DNA from: an uncultured bacterium | GTDB lineage: Bacteria; Acidobacteriota; Thermoanaerobaculia; Multivoradales; JAHEKO01 | Length of the DNA: 11,879 nucleotides | NCBI GenBank assembly: GCA_938016625.1 | Contig: CALILB010000137.1 | Coordinates: 1 to 11,879, forward strand | Reading direction: 5' to 3' | Shown here: positions 7,685 to 11,879 of the stretch, one piece after another | How positions within the stretch are numbered: the first letter of the stretch is position 1 | Layout: every line of letters starts with the position of its first letter | The notes under the pieces: generated by a model | What the model was told of the DNA's origin: nothing | The model's input: the letters and a program-made list of their open reading frames with translations, nothing else | Databases searched by the model: none | Position numbers and translations under genes: made by a program

Positions 7685-9898
7685 CTACAGCAGCCGTCTC
7701 TCGTCGAGCAGCTCGATGCCGCGGATCTTCCAGCTGCCGTCGACGGCTATGAGATCGAGGGCGGCGTCGTAGCGGTTCTGCCGGTAGTGGACGTGTCCAA
7801 AGTGGTTAACCGATCCGGAGACCTTCCAGGTCGCCACCACCCGAAAGCCCCCCTCGCCGTCGCGGCGCACCGATGGCACCTCGAGGATCTCGACCTCGTC
7901 GACCCGGGCGCGGGCGCCGCCGCGGTTCTCGAGCTCCAGGGCGCGGCGATTCTCGAGATAGACCTCGGCCAGCTGGTCGCCGGTGACGCTGACCTCCAGG
8001 CGGTCGTAGATGGACTCTTCATCCCGCAAATCGAAGGAGCGGTAGACATTGGTGAGCAGGCCGTCCACGATCTCGGCGGCCTCGCTGCGGGAAGGGGCCC
8101 AGCCTGCCAGTCCAGGTAGGGCGACCTCAGTACGCACGAACGGATAGAGGGTGGCGGCCACGCTCACTGCCACCACGGCGACTGCCAGGGCCGGGCCGCC
8201 CCAACGACGTTGCACCGAGCCGACCCCGGCCGCCAGGGCCAAACCGACAAGCACCATCGAGGACAGGGGCCACCGCGGTGCCCGTACCGCGACCGCCTCG
8301 ACCGGTGGGGTCCCGAAGCTCGACAGGTCGTTCGCCCACGCGAGGACCGGTTGCTCAGGAGTCAGCGTCACGCGCTCCGAGCCGGTGGGGTCGGTCCAGA
8401 CCGCGGGCACGACCGAGGTCGGGGTTGGAAAGACCTGCCAGCCGGCGGTGACCCCCGAAGGCGGTCGATCGACGCCGTAGACCAGGGAGACGCCCAGAAC
8501 AGCGGTGTCCAAGGGCTCGGGCACCGGCTTCCTGCGCGTCGTCACCCCGGTGGCCGCCACGCTGACAAAGTCGGTGCGCGCGAGCAGCGGCACCGCCTCG
8601 CGCCCGTCGATCGCCAGCTCGATGGTTCCGGCGACCATCCGTCGTGCACGGGCCGCGATCTCACCCTGAACTTCCGGCGGCGCCACGCTGCCGGGTCCAC
8701 CGTCGATCCGCAGCGGCTCGAGAAAGTCCTGCAGGCTGAGCAGCACCTCTACCCGCACCTCCTGCGGCTCGATGGTGAGAAAGATCATGGCCGACTCTTC
8801 CAGGCGGCGGGGTGGCGGTGTGGCCCGGCCCGCTCCACCCCCGGCACCTGTGCCGGATCTGAGGTCGTAGCGGGCGGCGGCCATACGGTCGGCCGGGTCG
8901 ATCCCGGCTTCGGCCGTGGCCGAGAATCCCGTGGAGACCGCGGCAATGACACCCGCGGCGGCGAGGCCGCCGAGGCCTACGGTCACGCCATCGGCCAGGC
9001 GACCGGCCGGCACCCGTCGCCAGAGCACGGCGGCGAACAAGGTGAAGGCGAGGAGTGCGAGATCGATCCCCACCAGGGTGCCAAAGAGGGCGGGGACCAC
9101 ATTCCCCGGGTCGAGACCCGAGACCGAGAGGACGTCGGCCATCCCCAGGCCATCGACCCCACCCGCCGCCAGAATCAAGGGCCAGAGACGCACTTCTTCT
9201 TCATCTCGCAGTGCCGATCCGGCGAGCAACGCCGCGGCGATGCCCAATCCGGCCGCGGCCAGCTCCGGGGGCTGGGGAGGCACCCCTAAGTCCACCCCGA
9301 CCATGGCCAGGGCGTGTCCTCCGGCAAAGACGAGGAGGAGCCGAAAGGCTCGACGGGTGCCACCGGCGACCGCGACGATACCCAGCGCCAGAAGGGCCCG
9401 GAGGGCCATCCACTGGAGCCGCTCGAAGCCGAGGCCGAAGTGCTGGCGCGCCACCTCGACCGCCGTGCGCTCAACGGGCTTGAGCACTTCGATGGGGATC
9501 GGGATGGACACCACCCGGCGGGGAAACATCGCCCGCTGCACGGTGCCGTTGCGCCAGCGGGCCGTGAGCAGCACCGCTGAACGGGCCCAGGGCAGAAGCA
9601 GCGCGTCACCGGCTTGGAGCGGCTGCTCGGAGCCGCCGAATTCGTAGCGCACGACGAGCCCGACCCCTACCCGCCGGTAGGTCGGCCGCTCGGCCAGGGT
9701 GAATCGGCCGGGAACCACCGGCGGCCGCAGCGCGGCGACCATCCGAGGCGAGATATCCGCCTCGAGCGCGTAGCCACCCTCGCCCAGCTCGATCAGACGG
9801 GCCGAGGTGATGCCCACGTCGTCGGCGATGGAGGGCTGAACGGTTGCCAGAAAGAGAACGGCGAGGAAGCAGCCGAGCCGGCTTCGCAGGGAGATCAC
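7685..9898 (-). CDS. HupE/UreJ-like multi-domain membrane protein (737 aa)
   Basis: Signal peptide (about 1-25) and a periplasmic beta-rich segment (about 26-150) lead into a run of membrane helices (about 163-330). HFGLGFERLQWMALRALLALG and the following GGHALAMVG resemble the HupE/UreJ_2 family core, but the usual GxDHLLF metal-site-like motif is replaced (ERLQWMALRALL). A second extracytoplasmic segment (about 365-530), two more helices (about 535-555 and 562-585) and a C-terminal domain of about 150 residues (from RSEAAEIVDG to LLDERRLL) follow. That last domain looks like an NTF2/SnoaL-type or similar conserved domain. The GTG start is fixed by its GTGA overlap (9895-9898) with the isomerase stop and by the signal peptide. 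The frame stays open upstream to 10462, but that part is antisense to the isomerase gene. The HupE family is associated with nickel handling, yet loss of the His motif argues against assuming transport. Confidence 0.8.
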   Translation of the reverse strand: MISLRSRLGCFLAVLFLATVQPSIADDVGITSARLIELGEGGYALEADISPRMVAALRPPVVPGRFTLAERPTYRRVGVGLVVRYEFGGSEQPLQAGDALLLPWARSAVLLTARWRNGTVQRAMFPRRVVSIPIPIEVLKPVERTAVEVARQHFGLGFERLQWMALRALLALGIVAVAGGTRRAFRLLLVFAGGHALAMVGVDLGVPPQPPELAAAGLGIAAALLAGSALRDEEEVRLWPLILAAGGVDGLGMADVLSVSGLDPGNVVPALFGTLVGIDLALLAFTLFAAVLWRRVPAGRLADGVTVGLGGLAAAGVIAAVSTGFSATAEAGIDPADRMAAARYDLRSGTGAGGGAGRATPPPRRLEESAMIFLTIEPQEVRVEVLLSLQDFLEPLRIDGGPGSVAPPEVQGEIAARARRMVAGTIELAIDGREAVPLLARTDFVSVAATGVTTRRKPVPEPLDTAVLGVSLVYGVDRPPSGVTAGWQVFPTPTSVVPAVWTDPTGSERVTLTPEQPVLAWANDLSSFGTPPVEAVAVRAPRWPLSSMVLVGLALAAGVGSVQRRWGGPALAVAVVAVSVAATLYPFVRTEVALPGLAGWAPSRSEAAEIVDGLLTNVYRSFDLRDEESIYDRLEVSVTGDQLAEVYLENRRALELENRGGARARVDEVEILEVPSVRRDGEGGFRVVATWKVSGSVNHFGHVHYRQNRYDAALDLIAVDGSWKIRGIELLDERRLL

Positions 9899-10743
9899 TC
9901 CGCGGCCGACTCCTCGACGAGCTCGATCCGGTACCTGGACCGGATCTCGTCGACTCCCTCCTGCTGGAGCTCGCGGGTCTTCTCCATCAGCCATTCCTGG
10001 CGCAGGTAGTGCTCGACGTTCTCGAACACTGCCACCTCGGGAGGGTGCCGCTCGGTCACTCGCAGCAGATGAACACCTTGCACCGACTCCAGAGGGCCGT
10101 GCCACTCCCCCTCCTCGAGGCGCTTGAAGGCGTTGGCAAAGTCGGCGCCAAAGACGCGTACCAGTGAAGCCCGGGTCTGGCGGGGCATACGACGGGGCGC
10201 CAACATCGAGGGTGAGCCATACTGCTCGGGGTCGGCGCCGGCTCGGAGTGCCGTAAGCACCTCGTCGAGTCCCTTCTCGGTCACCTCCTCCCCCCAGGGA
10301 AAAAACACCTGCTCGAGAGACGTCGACTCGGGGCTCGAGTATCGGTCGATGTTGTCGCGAAAATAGGCCTGGAGCTGGGCCACCGAGGGGTCGGCCACGG
10401 TTTCGGTCAGTGCACCCCGCATTATCCGGGTCAGCCGCTGACGGACCCGGAAATCGCTCCACTGCAGCCCGCGCTCGATGGCCTCGCGCAGTAGGACCTC
10501 ATCGTCGATGTAGCTCTCTCGGATATCGTCTTTCTCTTCGTCGGTCAGCGGCCGGCCCAGAAGGTCCTCCTGCTGCTGCTCGAGGGCTCGCAGCACCGTG
10601 GCTTCGATACGGACGATTTCGCGCTCGGGCGGCGCCAGCGGTGCCCAGACACCGTAGAGGAGTGCGCCGAGAATGAGAAAGAGGACGAGGGGATGCTGCC
10701 GGACTACCGACCCAAGCTTTCTCTGGCCTCTCTTTTCCTCCAT
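9895..10743 (-). CDS. Membrane-anchored peptidyl-prolyl isomerase, PpiC/parvulin type (282 aa)
   Basis: An N-terminal helix at about 18-36 anchors the protein in the inner membrane with the rest in the periplasm. A helical chaperone-like segment (about 45-135) precedes a parvulin-type domain (about 140-245) with the typical ending GEWHGPLESVQGVHLLRV, equivalent to the GP(I/V)ESxYGxHLV signature. A charged C-terminal helix follows. The family catalyses cis-trans isomerisation of X-Pro bonds and helps fold exported proteins. The ATG at 10743 has GGAG eight bases upstream. Its stop overlaps the GTG start of the HupE-like gene, indicating coupling. This isomerase/HupE-like pairing is, as I recall, found in other genomes. 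It heads the four-gene minus-strand cluster, all of whose products are envelope-targeted. Confidence 0.88.
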   Translation of the reverse strand: MEEKRGQRKLGSVVRQHPLVLFLILGALLYGVWAPLAPPEREIVRIEATVLRALEQQQEDLLGRPLTDEEKDDIRESYIDDEVLLREAIERGLQWSDFRVRQRLTRIMRGALTETVADPSVAQLQAYFRDNIDRYSSPESTSLEQVFFPWGEEVTEKGLDEVLTALRAGADPEQYGSPSMLAPRRMPRQTRASLVRVFGADFANAFKRLEEGEWHGPLESVQGVHLLRVTERHPPEVAVFENVEHYLRQEWLMEKTRELQQEGVDEIRSRYRIELVEESAAE

Positions 10744-10835
10744 GGGAGAATCTCCGGCCGGCTACCCTACCAGAGCTGAAGATCTCGCCGGTTCAAGCTG
10801 GTGGTGGTTGGCGCACGTCACCCAGCCCTTTCAGG

Positions 10836-10850
10836 AATTGTCGAGCAATT
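10836..10850. repeat. Inverted repeat AATTG-N5-CAATT upstream of the isomerase gene
   Basis: A perfect five-base inverted repeat with a five-base spacer (TCGAG) lies in the 122-base gap between the isomerase start and the end of the right ureohydrolase fragment. It is notably AT-rich for this DNA. It could be an operator for the minus-strand cluster or a weak end signal for the ureohydrolase fragment; no T-run follows it. I could not assign a convincing promoter in this gap. Confidence 0.3.
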
Positions 10851-10865
10851 GCAGGCGAATGCCGC

Positions 10866-11430
10866 TTACCTGTTCAGCTCGCCCGTGACCTGTGGCTGGA
10901 CATACTCGGGATCCATCTCCAGTGCGTTCATGGCGATCCCACCGAGGCACGCCAGGGCCAGGTGGCGCACCATGCGCGCGCTCTGCATCCCGTTGTTGTC
11001 CAGATACGGGTTGTACTCGACGAAGTCGGCCCCGACGATCCACTTGGCGGCACAGAGCCGGCGCAGCTGCGGCAGGAACTCGTGGGGAGTCAGCCCGGTA
11101 GGCTCGCTGGAGTTGGTGGCCGGCACATAGGCCATGTCGAGGACATCGATGTCGAGGGTGATGTAGACCAGGTCCTTGCCTTCGAGCCTGGCGAGGACCT
11201 TGTCCATCACCGCCTTGAAGCCGTCGCGCTGGATCTCATTCATGTGGTAGATGGTGGTGCCGTCGTCCCGGGCCTGTTGGTAGTACTTCTCGCCGTAGCT
11301 CCAGGACCCCATGCCTACCTGGATGACGTCCTCACCGCGCAGGAAGCCGTCGCGGATGTTGCCCGACATGAAGTAGCCCGCGTGCGACCAGTAACCCCAA
11401 CCGAAGTAGCTGTAGTCGAGGTGGGCGTCG
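10866..11430 (-). pseudogene. Ureohydrolase (arginase/agmatinase family), 5'-truncated, right copy
   Basis: About 187 residues of the C-terminal half of a ureohydrolase. Present are DAHLD directly at the junction, an aromatic-rich loop with SHAGYF, LDIDVLD (metal-ligand DxDxxD), then PATNSSEPTGLT in place of the usual PGTGTPEPGG. WIVGADFVEYNP and the final helix GIAMNALEMDP follow, ending at TAA 10866-10868. The N-terminal half with GGDH is gone, so the enzyme is dead unless rescued elsewhere. The open frame continues upstream to an ATG at 11861, giving a 331-codon chimera whose first part is antisense to an IS91 transposase; that part is not ureohydrolase. Similarity to the left fragment is strongest at VEYNP and the last helix, but the sequences differ enough to be separate paralogues. 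Confidence 0.88.
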
Positions 11431-11431
11431 C

Positions 11432-11879
11432 TCAGGTCGCCTACACGGCTCGGCCCACCCGCCGCGTGGGGCCTCGGCCTACCGCCGCCAGCTGGGATGT
11501 CCTGGAATTCATCGCCCGGGTCGTGGACCACATCCCCGAGCCCTCCCAACAGATGACCCGCTACTGGGGCTTCTACGCCAATGCCGCCCGCGGCAAGCGG
11601 CGCAAGAAGGCCGATGAAGGCAAACAGGCGAGCCCGGGGCCAAGACCCGAAGAAGAAGACGACTTCACCCGGCAAGCACGGCTCAGTTGGGCGAAGCTGA
11701 TCAGAAGGGTCTATGAGGTCGACCCATTGTTGTGCCCATTCTGTGGCGGTGAGATGAGGGTTCTCGCCTTCATCACCGACTTTGTCACCGCCAGGGCGAT
11801 CCGGCGAAGCCTGAAGCTGCCGGCCCAAGAGCCCGAGCCTCTGGCCCATGGGCCACCGCACGAGCTCGAGCTCTTCGAC
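11432..11879 (+). mobile_element. IS91-family element, right copy, 5'-truncated, runs off window
   Basis: Similarity to the left IS copy begins at about 11435 and continues to the window edge. The orientation is opposite to the left copy, so the pair forms an inverted repeat flanking about 5.9 kb. The copies share long identical protein stretches but differ in a charged linker of different length. They are therefore related, not identical, insertions. The 3' flank lies outside the window. Confidence 0.78.
11436..11879 (+). pseudogene. IS91-family transposase C-terminal fragment, right copy
   Basis: In frame from 11436 the DNA encodes 148 residues corresponding to the last half of the left-copy transposase: VAYTARP, SWDVLEFIARVVDH, QMTRYWGFYAN, a charged linker (KKADEGKQ...), RLSWAKLIRRVYEVDPLLCP with CPFCG, and ELELFD at the edge. 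No stop occurs before the window ends; the left copy has only three further residues after the equivalent position. The HUH motif and catalytic tyrosine region are missing on the truncated side, so the product could not transpose by itself. It has no native start codon in the window. Confidence 0.85.

Noticed and set aside
6295..7752. Plus-strand open frames antisense to the intact ureohydrolase
   Set aside because: The minus-strand frame carries all catalytic motifs and a ribosome site; the plus-strand frames show no recognisable domain.
9899..10462. Upstream extension of the HupE-like reading frame (about 188 more codons)
   Set aside because: It is antisense to the isomerase gene, has no signal peptide or family character, and the GTG at 9898 has both a four-base overlap with the isomerase stop and a signal peptide.
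5517..11431. Composite transposon bounded by the two IS91-type copies
   Set aside because: Both copies are truncated on the inner side and differ in sequence, and IS91 elements do not form composite transposons by the usual two-ended route. A classic composite element is not supported.

Overview
The window is GC-rich Gram-negative chromosomal DNA. The signs are exported proteins with signal peptides, an outer-membrane beta-barrel protein, a LolD/MacB-type ABC exporter and a membrane-anchored periplasmic prolyl isomerase. The sequence does not settle the phylum; a lineage such as Acidobacteriota or Proteobacteria would fit, but this is a guess. No rRNA, tRNA or CRISPR array was seen.

Left block (1-4062, plus strand): an operon of an ABC ATPase (5' end outside the window), a two-module FtsX-type permease and an exported AttH/CrtC-like lipocalin-fold protein. 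The ATPase and permease overlap by GTGA, and 6 bases separate the permease from the AttH gene. This matches the known ABC exporter plus AttH arrangement.

Junction block (4210-5744): the N-terminus of a membrane-embedded spermidine-synthase-like protein is cut off after about 95 codons. The cut lies at a GAAC tetranucleotide, followed by the 3' flank and the C-terminal two thirds of an IS91-family transposase on the minus strand. The truncated 5' side of that transposase abuts the last roughly 75 codons of a ureohydrolase (arginase/agmatinase superfamily) on the plus strand.

Central block (5769-10743, minus strand): four genes in the order membrane-anchored PpiC-type isomerase, HupE/UreJ-like multi-domain membrane protein (GTGA overlap with the isomerase), intact exported ureohydrolase, small outer-membrane beta-barrel protein with a His-rich mature N-terminus. 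A plausible sigma70-type promoter precedes the ureohydrolase. The last two genes may therefore form their own unit.

Right block (10866-11879): a second 5'-truncated ureohydrolase (minus strand) is joined head-to-head to a second, non-identical IS91-type transposase fragment (plus strand) that runs off the window. The two transposase pieces are inverted relative to each other, flank about 5.9 kb, and each abuts a broken ureohydrolase in the same geometry. The most interesting points are this repeated IS91/ureohydrolase junction, the presence of three ureohydrolase loci in one small interval, and the intact ureohydrolase being predicted to be exported and encoded next to envelope proteins.
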